NCBI GenBank assembly: GCA_007570785.1
Contig: ML662442.1
Location: forward strand, 29,833,681-29,897,680
Length of the DNA: 64,000 bases
Origin: Antilocapra americana
Lineage: Eukaryota; Chordata; Mammalia; Artiodactyla; Antilocapridae
Reading direction: 5' to 3'
The position numbers were made by a program, and so were the translations under genes. The notes below the pieces were generated by a model. The model was not told the DNA's origin. It worked only from the letters and a program-made list of their open reading frames with translations, and did not search any database. Below are positions 33,880 through 45,030 of this stretch, one piece after another; positions within the stretch are counted from its first letter, which is position 1, and each line of letters begins with the position of its first letter.

Positions 33880-34925
33880 TACAGATGACTTATGAAAAAA
33901 CAAAAAGATGCTATCTTAAATATTTTAGGATGACTACTATCATAAAAAGAAAAATACCAAGTATTTGAGAAATTGGAATTCATGCTCTGTTGGTGGTAAT
34001 GTAAAATGGTTCAGCCACCATGGAAATGGTGTGACAGTTTTTCAAAAAAAATCAAAGGGCTTCCCTGGAGGCTCAGTGGTAAAGAATCCATCTGCCAATG
34101 CAGGAGGCAAGGGTTTGATCCCTGGTCTGGGAAGATCCCACATGACTCGGAGCAACTAAGCCTGTGCTGTGGAGCCCGTGACCCATGACTGCTGAGCCTG
34201 CATGAGCCCTAGAGCCCATTCTCTGCAACACGAGAAGCCACCGCAATGAAAAGCCTGCAGTCTGCAATTAGAGAGTAGCCTCCACTCACCACAGCTAGAG
34301 AAAAAAGGCTGGACAGCAACAAAGACCCAGCACAGCCAAAAATAAATAAATTTAAAAAATAGTATTACCACAGGATCCAGCAATTCCATTTTGGAGTATG
34401 TACCCAAAATAACAGAAAATAGGGACTCAGAAACTATTTGTACATCCACATTCTCTGCAGCATTATTCATAATAGCCAAGTGGAAGGTAGAAGCAAGCCA
34501 AATGTCCATTGACAGGTAAGTAGATAAATAAAATGTGAGATATACAGACAACAGACTTAAAAAGGAAGGAAATTCTGGCACATGCTAAAACATGGATGAA
34601 CCTGGGGGACATTATGCTGAGTGAAATAAGCCAATCACAGAAGGACGAATGCTGCAAGATTCCACTTATATGAGGTAACAAGTGTAGTCCAATTCACAGA
34701 GACGGAAAGCAGAGTGTGGTTGCCAGAGCCTGGAGAGGGGTTGGGGAGGAGGAGTTTGTAATTTAATGCTCACAGAGTTTGCAAGATGAGAGGAGTCCTA
34801 GATGGATGGTTGCACACCAGTGTGATTGGGCTTGCTGCCACTGAACTGTACACTTCGAAATGGTCAAGGTGGTACATTCTATGTCATGCGTATTTTACCA
34901 CAATTAAAAATATTTTTTTAAAGTT
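33880..34925 (+). mobile_element. Old L1 (L1M) 3' end, split by a CHR-2 SINE
   Basis: CTGTTGGTGGTAATGTAAAATGG before the SINE, and GGATCCAGCAATTCCATTTTGG, GCATTATTCATAATAGCCAAG and CGAAATGGTCAAGGTGG after it, give the L1 3' end in forward order. It ends in an A-rich tail. Confidence 0.88.
34057..34360 (+). mobile_element. CHR-2-type SINE nested in L1
   Basis: GGGCTTCCCTGGAGGCTCAG head, GAGAAGCCACCGCAATGAAAAG middle, CCCAGCACAGCCAAAAATAAA tail. Confidence 0.94.
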
Positions 34926-36118
34926 AAAAAAAATAAGAAGAAAGTTGAAAACTGTGTTGTAAAATCAGCAGTCATGTATTTTTTCTTCAGTTTGAGGCAT
35001 CTCCCTCTGTGTTTTGCTCAGAGAGTAATTCCCTGATGTGATGCTTACACATTCCCCACTGTCCAAACCTTGTTCGCCCTGCCTGCTGAGACATTCCAAG
35101 AGTTCCTGTCCTAATTAACATTTCGGTCTAATAAGATTTGCTGGCTCTTCAAGTGTGATCTATCAATTGTTGACATATCTTGGGATATGGCCAGGCATAA
35201 CCCAGTTGACTGCAGCTGCCTGTGGGATGGGCAGGCTGGGAGGGGCTGGGGAGACAAGCACCAGGGAACAGGTGCCAAGAGAAGAATGCAGCCGGCAGGG
35301 TAGGTAGCAGGACAAGGGATGAGCGCAGGGATGGTCCAGCAGCGCAAGGTTGCAGGAAGGCCCAGTGGGATTCTGGCAGGTGGTGACCTTCTGGGATGCA
35401 GCAAGAACTTAGATAGGCCGAAGATACTGGGGAAGGTTGTCAGAAGCTCGTGGTTAGGGTTGCTCCAAGAAGCGAGATTGACAAGAGCATGGCAGAGCCT
35501 CGAGCCTCAAATGACTAGAGAATTCTAGCAGGTTGAAAAGGCAAGATTCTCAACATTCAGATTCCTACTTACCAGATATTGCACAGAGATGGTTCAGGAA
35601 GGGTGACCGAGCCTAACGCCTAGAATGTGGAGCTAAACTTTAGGTATCCCAGGCCTCTTATATAAAGTCAGGATTGGCCAGACACTGAGCAGGGCATAAT
35701 TTAAGGACCTGAACACCACGGGCCAGCCAACTAGTCGACCATAACTTGTGATTAAAATAAAGTTGAATTACCCGTTCTAAAGACACGGAGCTTTGGGAGT
35801 TGTTAGGATTCTAGGCATCTTCTCTAATAGAAGGAGACTATCAGTGAAGAATCTAGCTTTCTGAAGATCACAAACCAGAATTTATAAATCCAGGATGCTA
35901 AGAACATTTTGAGGTAGAAGCAGTCTAAGCTTTGTGTCTTGGCTGGAAGGAAAAGTCTTGGCAAAACATCCATTTCTAATACTCCTCTGGTTCGCCGTGT
36001 GCTCTTCACTGACCTTATATAGACAAGGATCCTGAGCGGAGGGTAACTGCTGAACCTAGCGAGCAGACCCACAGCCAGAATCAATTCTGTATATTTAATA
36101 TATATGTTATATAATTTT
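34926..36118. other. Unannotated sequence with LTR-like signals
   Basis: No family recognised. A TATA-box-like CTTATATAAAG (35657-35667) is followed about 90 bp later by AATAAAG (35757-35763), a spacing seen in LTR promoter/R regions; see the finding. Confidence 0.35.
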
Positions 36119-36129
36119 ATAAACACACA

Positions 36130-36287
36130 CAGGGCATGACAAAATGAGATGTCTGGATGGCATCACCGATTTGATGGACATGAGTTTAAGCAAGCTCCAG
36201 GAGTTGGCGATGGACAGGGAGGTCTGGCGTGCTGCAGTCCATGGGGTCGCAAAGAATCCGACACGACTGAGCGACTGAACTGAACTG
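36130..36287 (+). mobile_element. BovB LINE, 158-bp 3' fragment with perfect target-site duplication
   Basis: GGATGGCATCACCGATTTGATGG through to CGACACGACTGAGCGACTGAACTGAACTG is the extreme 3' end of BovB. The 11-bp flanks ATAAACACACA at 36119-36129 and 36288-36298 are identical. Confidence 0.96.
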
Positions 36288-36298
36288 ATAAACACACA

Positions 36299-36770
36299 TA
36301 ATCCATTTTGAGTTCAGATGGGAATGTACACGAAACCTTGGGCCTCACAGCAGAGAGAAAGCAGCTATAAACCAGAGAAGAAGTCCTTGTGTTGTCCTTC
36401 CAGAGCTTGAGCTAAGTGCCTGTGTGGACGGTGTAATCAGAGTCTCTGAACGGGGCAGCACTGGTATTGTGTTGAGGAGGAAACTAATTCTGGGAGCTTA
36501 ATTTATTTTCTCAAGATGTCTTGTTCAGGCAACAGCATCCCTGAGGTATTATAGAGTCTAACAGCAAGGAGGGTGAAGGAGAGTTAGAAGGTGAAGGAGA
36601 ACTCCAGACGGATAGGAGCTCACAACAGACCTCGTCATTGTGTCTTGAGAAGCCCTCCTCATCACCATCTGCTCTAGGAAATCTCTGGTCTGGAAATACA
36701 GTTAGGGGGTCCCCCAGCCTAACCAGTTTAGACCTTGAGGCACAGTGACTGTCTTTATTCTTAAAAAAAA
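36299..36770. other. Unannotated sequence
   Basis: Nothing recognised apart from an A-run at 36763-36777 at the SINE border. Confidence 0.45.
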
Positions 36771-36784
36771 AAAAAAATCAGGTA

Positions 36785-36893
36785 GGGGATTCCCTGGTGG
36801 CCCAGTGGTTAGGACTTGGCAATTTCACTGCTAAGGGCACAAGTTCAACCTCTGGTTGGGGAGCTAAGATCTGACAAGTGGCACAGTGTGGAA
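36785..36893 (+). mobile_element. CHR-1-type SINE
   Basis: GGGATTCCCTGGTGGCCCAG head. Flanks AAAAAAATCAGGTA (36771-36784) and AAAAAAATCAAGTA (36894-36907) match at 13 of 14 bases, though A-rich. Confidence 0.9.
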
Positions 36894-37170
36894 AAAAAAA
36901 TCAAGTAAAATTACAGTTTGCAGAGTGACAGAGTCTTGTGATCTTTGCTGAGAAGTAGGAGGAACTTCCTCCAGGGAACCCCCTCTCTTCAGCATCACAG
37001 TTACCCACCCTATCCTCCAGCATCCTGACCTCAGTGGCTTGGCAGGTCATGAGGCCAGACCTCACTTCATTCTTCCTTTCTCAGACTGGGGACAATGCCA
37101 AGTGTCAGGGCCAGCCATGGAAGAAGAAAGGTATTCTTAATAAACCCTGAACTCAGAAATGCTCCAACTC

Positions 37171-37223
37171 TGTATGGCAAAACCAACATGATGATGTAAA
37201 GAAAAATAAAAATAAAGAAAGAA
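37171..37223 (+). mobile_element. Extremely short L1 insertion (53 bp)
   Basis: About 35 bp of the L1 3' terminus (TGTATGGCAAAACCAACATG) and an A-rich tail are flanked by identical 16-bp copies of AGAAATGCTCCAACTC at 37155-37170 and 37224-37239. A complete retrotransposition event with almost maximal 5' truncation. Confidence 0.93.
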
Positions 37224-37261
37224 AGAAATGCTCCAACTCATAGTATGCTATGATTAACCAA

Positions 37262-37530
37262 AAACATACTGGTATTCATTTTTTGTTACTGCTTTAATAT
37301 CACAAACTTAGTGTCTTAAAATACACACATCTTTCTCTTAGAGTTCTGGAGGGCTGATGTCTGGGATGGATCTCACTGGGATAAAATCAAGGTGCTGGAA
37401 GGATTGTTTTCCATTCTGGAGCGTCTAGGGGAGAATCTGTTTTCTTGCTCTTTCCAGCTTCTAGAGGCTGTCTATATCCCTCGGCTTACACACCGTTCTG
37501 CCTTCTAAGCCGGCAGTGGCTGGTGGAGTC
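37262..37530 (-). mobile_element. MLT1-type LTR, first part
   Basis: CACAAACTTAGTGTCTTAAAA, AGAGTTCTGGAGGGCTGATG, AATCAAGGTGCTGGAAGGATTG and CTTTCCAGCTTCTAGAGG follow MLT1 in reverse. The other end is probably at 38525-39452. Confidence 0.65.
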
Positions 37531-37534
37531 TTTC

Positions 37535-38510
37535 TCGCTAGCTGTTTACTTTATCCATTGGAGCATGTTAATCAGAGTTGTTTTACATTTTCAGTCTGGG
37601 AATTCCAACATCTCAGCCATGTCTGGGTCTGACGACCGCTCTGTCTCTTCAAATTGTGTCTTTTGTCTCTCAGTACGCCTTGTCATTTTTTCTTAATAGC
37701 TGGACGTGATGTACCAGGGAAAAGGAGCTGCTGTGCCAGTATGTCGTGGTGAGGTGTTGGGGGTGGTCCCACGGTTAGGTCTCGGTCTTTTGGTGAGCCT
37801 GTGCCTCTGCGCTGGGAACTCCTGCGTGTTTCTCACGTTTTCCCTCCTGTTTACATGGAACAGGATGGCTAAGTGGGCTGCAGCTGGATATGTCCTTTCC
37901 CTAGGTAAGTTAGACTCAGAGAATACCTAGCAGGTTAGGCTCAGTTAAAGAGTTTCTGCAGAGGGCAGGCCTTACTATAGAACAGAATGTTCTGGCATAT
38001 TTAAAAATGGTTTCTTTTCTCCTCCCCTTCTCATGCTGGAAGTATGAGAGCATTTTTTCCCTCCAATATTTACTGTGGGAACGTGGTTAAGCTCCTGGAG
38101 AGAGCTTATCTCACAATATTGTGGGAACCCCTTCTGAGTGGGCCCCCTGGAGTATTTAACTCTCAGCATTGTCTGTACTGAGCCTCCAGCAACTCATCAG
38201 TAACAATTCATGATAGCCCTGGCATCGGTTCCTGTGGTACCTTGCCCTCTTGAGTTTCTGCATTTGCCCATCTGTCGTCTGTCTAGTCTCGTGGGCAGTG
38301 GCTTGCCCTGGATCTTCCTTGCTCTTATGCATCCTAGAAGAGCTGTTGATTTTTCAGTCTGTTTGCCTTTTTACTTTTCGTTAAGATGGAGAGACAACCT
38401 CCAAGCTCCTTATAGCGGAACCAGAGTCATGGAGTCTTTCTGTTTGGCATCCCACTTAGACTCCCCCACCTCCACTTTTAAGGACCCTTGTCATTACACT
38501 GGTCTCAGCC
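37535..38510 (-). mobile_element. Ancient L1 (L1M) fragment
   Basis: ATTGGAGCATGTTAATCAG, GCTCTGTCTCTTCAAATTGTG, ATAGCTGGACGTGATGTACC and GGTGAGCCTGTGCCTCTGC match an L1M-type repeat in reverse orientation, located between two MLT1 pieces. Confidence 0.6.
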
Positions 38511-38524
38511 AGCTGGTCTAGCAT

Positions 38525-39452
38525 ATTCTTCCCATTGCAAGATCAGCTGATTCACAGTCTTAATTTCATCTGCAATTTTTTTTAAAAGTTCTTTTAATAT
38601 TAATTTATTTTTAACTGAAGGATGACTGCTTTACAGTATTGCATTGGTTTCGACCAAACTTCAACATGAATCAGCCATAGGTTTACCCATGTTGCCTCCC
38701 ACTTGAACATCCCTCACACGTCCTCCCCATCCTACCCCTCTAGGTTGTTATCAAGCCTTGATTTGAGTTCCCTGAGTCACACGGCTAATTCCCATTGGCT
38801 ATCTATTTTACACATGGTAATGTATGTTTCCCTGTTACTGTCTCCATACCTCCCAACCTCTCCTTCTTCCTTCCCCAGCTGTGTCCATAAGTCTGTTCTC
38901 AATATCTGTGTCTCCACTGCTGCTCTGCAGATAGGTTCATCAGTCCCATCTTTCTAGATTCTGTGTATATGCATTAGTATACAATCACTGGTTTTTTTCT
39001 CTTTCTGACTAACTTCACTCTGCATAATAGGCTCCAGGTTCACCCACTTCATTATGGCTGACTCAGACGCATTCCTTCTTGTGGCTGAGTAGTGTTCCAT
39101 TGTGTATATGTACCACAGCTGCTTTATCCATTCGTCTGTCAATGGACACCTAGGTTGTTTCCAAGTTCTAACTATTGTAAATAGGGCTGCAGTGGACATT
39201 GGGTTACATGTGGCTTTTTCAATTTTGGTTTCCTCAGGGTATATGCCTAGGAGTGGGATTGCTGGGTCATATGGTGGTTGTATTCCTAGTTTTTTTTTTA
39301 AGGAATCTCCATACTGTTCTCCATAGTGGTTGTATCAACTTGTTCATCTGCAATTTTAATGTCCCCTTCCCACATAATCTCACATAGTCTCAAGTGCCAG
39401 GGACAGGACCAGGGCATGCACATTTTTGAGGGGCCATTATTCTGACCAATGC
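38525..39452 (-). mobile_element. MLT1-type LTR, second part, split by L1
   Basis: GATTCACAGTCTTAATTTCATC before the L1, and CCTTCCCACATAATCTCACATAG ... GGGCCATTATTCTGACC after it, fit the end of a reverse MLT1. An L1 with a 15-bp duplication is nested at 38580-39342. Confidence 0.6.
38580..39342 (-). mobile_element. Artiodactyl L1 3' end with perfect target-site duplication
   Basis: CAACATGAATCAGCCATAGG, TGTTCCATTGTGTATATGTACC and GGGATTGCTGGGTCATATGG lie in reverse order. The 15-bp flanks TTCATCTGCAATTTT at 38565-38579 and 39343-39357 are identical. It is 5'-truncated to 763 bp. Confidence 0.95.
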
Positions 39453-40281
39453 AAGATCCTTCCTCAGAACTTTTTTGGGGGAGGGAGGAGGCAGAAGATA
39501 CTGGGAATCATGAAGAGAGGAACGAGGGTGTTTTGTCCTCAAAGCACCAAGACAGTGATCCCCATTTCCTAACCCCCAAGATGGCTTTCCATATACCTTA
39601 GAGATCTGCTATCCTTTTGTCCTTCTGTCTCTGAGTTTATTTTAGGAGAATCTTTAACATTATATCTGTTTGGGGAGAAATGGCTTTCTCATTCTGTACA
39701 GATACTATATGTTTCAGAAAGTGAAGCTGAGGATCTCCTCCCCAGGGCCAGGGCTCTTAAGTCTCAATCCATGAATGAGAGTAATGACAGTAATGAGTCC
39801 TGAGTATCAGTTTAAGGGGTGAAGAATAGTGTGGGGAGGGGAGAAGGAGGGAGGGAGAGAGGGGAAGAGGAAGGAGGAAGGAAAGAGAAAATAAAGACCA
39901 AAGTTAAATAGACTGAGATAGAAAAGATTGGGGTGCTTCACATGTTGAGGATGTTGAGGATGAAAATTATTTCAGTCACTTCTAGAACCAGGCACTGATT
40001 TGTCATATGAGTGAATTTCGCAGTGCGTCAGTCTGAGCCTAGGGGCTCCCAGGCAGCTCTACAGGTTTGCAGGGAGAGGTTCCCCCCAGTCCCTACTGTG
40101 AAAAGTGCAGAAGCTTCAAAAGGATATTAGGACTCCCTGGAACAAAAAGGATGGGAGTATGGAGAAAGGAGATCAGAACAGAAGAGGTAGAGACAGTAGT
40201 TCAAAGGGAAAAAGAGAAAGCTGAAATGCAATTAAGAACATTCATCTTGTTGGAGTGGGAACCAAAAGAGTAGACTCAGAT
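39453..40281. other. Unannotated sequence with a polypurine tract
   Basis: The G/A-only tract at 39835-39890 is the only feature. A 68-codon open frame at 40067-40273 has no recognised domain. Confidence 0.45.
39835..39890. repeat. Polypurine (GA-rich) tract
   Basis: About 55 bp of nearly pure G and A. Confidence 0.85.
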
Positions 40282-40296
40282 AAGAAATCAACCAGA

Positions 40297-40964
40297 CACT
40301 ATGGAAAACAGTGTGGAAGTTCCTTAAAAAACTGCAAATAGACCTGCCATATGACCCAGCAATCCCACTGCTGGGCATGTACACCGAGGAAACCAGAATT
40401 GAAAGAGCCACGTGTACCCCAATGTTCATCGCTGCATTGTTTACAATAGCCAGGACATGGAAGCAACCTAGATGCCCATCAACTGACGAATGGATAAGAA
40501 AGCTGTGGTACATATACACAATGGACTATTACTCAGCATTAAAAAAAAGATTCATCTGAATCAGTTCTACTCAGATGGACGAAACTGGAACCCATTATCC
40601 AGAGTGAAGTAAGCCAGAAGCAAAAACAACAATACAGTATATTAACGCATATATATGGAATTTAGAAAGACGGTAACGAGAACCCAGCATGTGAAACAGC
40701 AAAAGGAACGCAGATGTATAGAATAGACTCATGGACTCTGTGGATGAGGGAAAGGGTGGGATGATATGGGAGAATGGCATTGAAACATGTTAATTATCAT
40801 GTGTCTAATCAATCGCCAGCCCAGGATTGATGCTCGGGACTGGTGCAGCGAGATTTCCCGGGGGGAGGGAGGAGGGAGGGGGGTTCTGGAGGGGGAGCAT
40901 ATGTAAACCCATGGTGATATAATGTCATTGTATGGCAAAACTAATTAAAAAAAAAAAAGAAAGA
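40297..40964 (+). mobile_element. Artiodactyl L1 3' end with target-site duplication
   Basis: GACCCAGCAATCCCACTGCTGG, GGTACATATACACAATGGAC and GCATTGAAACATGTTAATTATC lie in forward order, ending in A-runs and GAAA repeats. Flanks AAGAAATCAACCAGA (40282-40296) and AAGAAACCAACCGGA (from 40965) match at 13 of 15 bases. Confidence 0.94.
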
Positions 40965-40981
40965 AAGAAACCAACCGGAGA

Positions 40982-41424
40982 GATAAGTGTGGATTCAAAG
41001 CTTTCCTGGGTGAAAGGGAAAGCCCCCACACCAAAACCAAAACCCAACCCCCACTGTGCTCAGCTTTCTGTCTTCTTGGAGCTGTTAAGCCCAACTTCCA
41101 GCAGCTCTCTCTGCATGGCAGGCGCACGTGGCCAACGCTGGTACTCGCGGCTGAATGTCTGGGCTTGCAGCTGTCTCGGCGCTGTGACCTCCAGCTGTCC
41201 CTGTAGCTGGAAATCCTAGCAAGAGAAAGTGAAAATGACAGGGGACCTGGTTTGAGTGATGGGCAAGGAAGTGGGATGAAAGTGCTGCTGCTGTCGGCAC
41301 GCAGCCCCCAAGGGCGGTTTCTGTTTAATGCTTGCTAAGGACCCGATGCCCTTGACTATCATCTCATCACAGACTCAGGGGAGTTGAGCTCTACTGAGCT
41401 CTGTTAAATGCAGACCAGCTATTT
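40982..41424. other. Unannotated sequence
   Basis: Nothing recognised. A short CpG cluster lies at about 41120-41185. Confidence 0.45.
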
Positions 41425-41606
41425 GTTTTTGTTTGTTCAGTTGATAAATCGTATCCGACTTTTTGTGACCCCATGAACTGCAGCATGCCTGTTTCCCTTT
41501 CCTTCACTATCTCCTGGACTTTGCTTAAACTCAGGTCCATTGAGTCAGTGATACCATCCAACCATCTCATCCTCTGTCGCCTTCTTCTCGCCTCCTTCTC
41601 TTCCTA
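41425..41606 (-). mobile_element. BovB LINE 3' fragment
   Basis: GTTCAGTTGATAAATCGTATCCGAC, CTTCACTATCTCCTGGACTTTGC and CCATCTCATCCTCTGTCGCC are the reverse complement of the BovB 3' end. Confidence 0.9.
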
Positions 41607-42105
41607 TTGAGCACTGTCAAACACAGATCAGGTACCATGAGGGCTCCTCTGGTAGCTCAGCTGATAAATAATCCACCTGCAATTTGGGAGACCCTGGTTT
41701 GATTCCTGGATTAAGAAGATCCCCTGGAGAAGGGATAGGCTATCCATTCCAGTATTCTTGGGCTTCCCTGGTGGCTCAGACAGTAAAGAATCTGCCTGCA
41801 ATGTGGGAGACCTGAGTTCGATCCCTAAGCTGGGAAGATCCCCTGGAAGAGGGCATGGCAACCCATTCCAGTATTCTTGCCTGGAGAATCCCCATGGACA
41901 GAGGAGCCTGGCAGGCTCCAGTCCATGGGGTCATAGAGGGTTGGACATGACTGAGCGACTAAGCACATACACACGCAGGTACCATGAATCCTACTATACA
42001 GAGAGGAAACTGGGTCACAGAGAGGTTTAAGAAATCATGCAAGATCAGGTAAGTGGGAAGGCTTGACTCCAGCTACTCTCTGACCTCTGCACAGGGCTCT
42101 TTTCA
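41607..42105 (-). mobile_element. MIR SINE, split by a dimeric Bov-tA
   Basis: ATTGAGCACTGTC ... GTACC before the SINE and CAGAGAGGAAACTGGGTCACAGAGAGG ... GACTCCAGCTACTCTCTG after it give reverse MIR in order. Confidence 0.75.
41641..41975 (+). mobile_element. Bov-tA SINE with two tRNA-like heads and perfect target-site duplication
   Basis: The first head (GGGCTCCTCTGGTAGCTCAG) runs to CAGTATTCTT. A second head starts at GGGCTTCCCTGGTGGCTCAG (41760) and leads into the Bov-A unit. The 12-bp flanks CAGGTACCATGA at 41629-41640 and 41976-41987 are identical, showing that the dimer inserted as one unit. Confidence 0.97.
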
Positions 42106-42901
42106 ACACAACTGCCCTTCAAGAACAAACCTTAGAAGGAGGCTGCCCCTGCCTATCACACCTGGAAACCGTGTGAGCCATGGCAGCCCCAGGTCTACGT
42201 GCCTTCTTCCCCACCAGATCCCTACTCTGAAGTTTGGACCCGTGGATCTTTGGGGGTGGGTGGGAAGGTTACTTTCTGGCGGGGAGTGGGAAGCCCTACA
42301 GCATGCCTTCTTCTCCCATCAGGGTTCTTGGACAGGTGTGGTAGAAGGATGAAGGCAGTCTTCTCTTTCCAAGTTTAGAGTGGAGTTTCGGGTCTCCTAA
42401 AAATCAAATGCTTAAAAAGAAAGAAAATACTATCGTCAGTTCATTCTTACGCAAAAATTTACTAACATCTGGTTAAGGATAATGTTCACATCTGTTGTAT
42501 GCTCCCTGATGTAGAGGCAAAGTTGGTCTGCCAGTCACTGCTGTCCTTCCTGGTTATCTTTGCCACTTCGTTTTCTCTTTATGTCCTCAAGCACCCAGTC
42601 CAGTCAGCAAGTTCAGGCAGCAATCTAACTGGGAGGAGCAGTACCACTGACCGGAAAACTCTGGAAAAGACAGCCACTTATACTGAAGGTCTGGGAAGCT
42701 GAAATGGGGACTCTGGAGTCCTGCTCACCTACCCCTTTAGGGAAAAGAAGGTCTGGAGACGTGGGGACTGCAAAGAGGCATGCAGACCTCTAAAGAGGTC
42801 CAGCTCACATGAGGACTGCTGCGGACTCTCTCACCTGTCTCTCCCTCCCTGTGGCAGGCTGGCCCCTAGGTAAGAGAGGTGTCATACCCATTTGAGGAAA
42901 C
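42106..42901. other. Unannotated sequence
   Basis: No repeat recognised. A 67-codon frame (42499-42702) has a hydrophobic stretch LLSFLVIFATSFSLYVL near its start but no identifiable family. Not called as a gene. Confidence 0.4.
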
Positions 42902-43502
42902 ATTGTTAGCAGTTGCTCAATTGTGTCCAACTCTTTGCAACCCCATGGACTGCAGCACACCAGGCTTCCCTGTCCTTCACCATCTCCCAGAGCTTGCTCA
43001 AACTCATGTCTGTTAGGTGGTGATGCCATTCAACCATCTCATCCTCTGTCGCCCTCTTTTCCTCCTGCCCTCAATTTTTCCCAGCATCAGAGTTTTCCAA
43101 TGAGTCAGCTCTTCACATCAGGTGACCAAAGTATTGGAGCTTCAGTTTCAACATCAGTCCTTGCACTGAATATTCAGGGTTGATTTCCTTTAGGTTTGAC
43201 TGGTTTGACCTCTTTGCTGTCCAAGGGATTCTCAAGAGTCTTCTCCAGCATCACAGTTCCAAAGCATCAGTTCTTCAATGCTCAGCCTTCCTTATGGTTC
43301 AACTCTCGCATCTGTATATGACTACTGAAAAAATCATAGCTTTGACTAGATGGACCTTTGTTGGCATAGTGATGTCTCTGATTTTTAATACACTGTCTAG
43401 GTTTGTCATAACGTTTCTTCCAAGGAGCAAGTGACTTTTAATTTCATGGCTACAGTCACCATCTGCAGTGATTTTTGAGACCAAGAAAATAAAATCCATC
43501 AC
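42902..43502 (-). mobile_element. BovB LINE 3' part with ORF remnant
   Basis: Reverse BovB, from TTGCTCAATTGTGTCCAACTC to the ORF2 C-terminal region. The minus strand keeps an open piece with SKITADGDCSHEIKSHLLLG. Stops and length mark it as a dead copy. Confidence 0.94.
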
Positions 43503-44017
43503 TTTAGATTAAGTAAAATTAAGCAGAATTCTTTCCTTCGGGATTTGATGAGCTTAATAAACTAATAGTTTTTATGAGTCTCCCAAAGAGGAGTATGGTA
43601 GGAAGTTAGGAGTGGGATCCAGATTTGGTGGGATCCTGAAGCTCTTTCTGGCAGCCGTTTTAATGAACCACTAGATGTGGGGGAGATATTATTAACCTTG
43701 TTACAGAGAAGAGGGAAGTGGGTCTCGGAGCAGTCCAGGGAATTGTGGTCCATAAAGCACAGAATCATGGATGTAAGTTAGGTGTAGCTATAGTTTTGGA
43801 TGGAACCCACACAACTAAAGCTTATGCTTCCTTAGTTCATGGTCAATTCATATTTTCTGAATATTTTTTTTATCACCTTGAAGGGAGTGCGGGGCATACC
43901 ATGTTTCATAAAAACACTCTTCAGGAACTCTGAGTCTAAATGTCAAGTGTTCAGAGTCTTGGGCAGCTCATCTGTTTCTGCAAGGAAGGCACCCAGGCTG
44001 ATGCTGTCATCCAGCTT
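43503..44017. other. Unannotated sequence
   Basis: Bases 43690-43790 (TTATTAACCTTGTTACAGAG...) vaguely resemble reverse MIR. Otherwise nothing recognised. Confidence 0.4.
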
Positions 44018-44033
44018 GAGTGCCCCTTTGTCA

Positions 44034-44249
44034 TGATTGTTTAGCCGCTCAGTTGTGTCCAGCTCTCTGCAACTCCGTGGACTGTAGCCAACCTCCTCTG
44101 TCCGGAGGCTTCTCCAGGCAAGAATACTCAAGTGGGTTGCCATTTCCTTCTCCAGGGGAGCTTCCCGACTCAGGGATCAAACCCAAGTCTCTGGTGTCTC
44201 CTGCCTGGCAGGCAGATTCTTTACCACTGTGCCACCTGGGACGTCCCTG
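44034..44249 (-). mobile_element. Bov-tA SINE
   Basis: GCCGCTCAGTTGTGTCCAGC ... TGTGCCACCTGGGACGTCCC. A weak duplication, GAGTGCCCCTTTGTCA (44018-44033) with GAGTCCTCCTTTAGCA (44250-44265), supports the ends. Confidence 0.94.
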
Positions 44250-44265
44250 GAGTCCTCCTTTAGCA

Positions 44266-45030
44266 CTGCTTTCCTAATCCACTGAGCAAAGCAGTGGCCC
44301 CCAGGCTGGAACTTCTCTGACAATGGTAAAGAAAATCGCCCACACCCTAATGATGACTTCAAGGGTTTGTTGTTTTTGTGGCTGTTAGATTAATCTTGGA
44401 CACAATGCAAAAGGCTGAGACCTCTCAGAAGGTGGGTGGGAAGGGGCAGCTTCTAGAGAGTGAACCAATGCCCTGGGGTGCAGTACACTTGGCAGACACA
44501 ATTTGGAGGACAGTTCCTTTCATTTTGGGATTGTTTTAAATGCTGCTCACTCTGATTCATGTCACATGAGTCTGTGTGTGATAACTGTCGAGGAGGAACT
44601 TGGGTTGTGACTTCAAGCAAACACTGCTAATGTGTTTCTGATCACATTCATGGGGCAGCACTCTTCTGCAGGTTAGCTCGTAGTTGATAAGGCTGACACC
44701 GAATGCTCGTGTTATCACATATGTATGTATTTCTAGCTGTCACTTGGTTCAATACCAATACAAGTATCAGTCATATCTGAATTAAATGTGAGATGATCAG
44801 ACTAAAACTAGAACACAAAGGATTTAGGTGAATTCTGAAGATTTACCAAGGGAAACAGTGTCTAAATACTGAGATGGGTTATTGAGGGAAGTTACAAAAT
44901 CTGTTTCCCTGGAGATTCTTAAAACAATGTATATTCTATAGAAGGTTACACAATCCTGACAGAAGGAAGAGAGCTTAGTTTACTGGAGAGGTCTTCTAAC
45001 TAAAATTGTAGATACTTTGCTCAAGGTAAA
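44266..45030. other. Unannotated sequence
   Basis: Nothing recognised. Confidence 0.45.

Noticed and set aside
34156..34581. 141-codon open frame on the minus strand
   Set aside because: Antisense of a CHR-2 SINE and the surrounding L1.
42499..42702. 67-codon frame with a hydrophobic, membrane-like segment
   Set aside because: Short, with no known family, no upstream promoter or splice evidence; hydrophobic runs are common in translated T-rich DNA.
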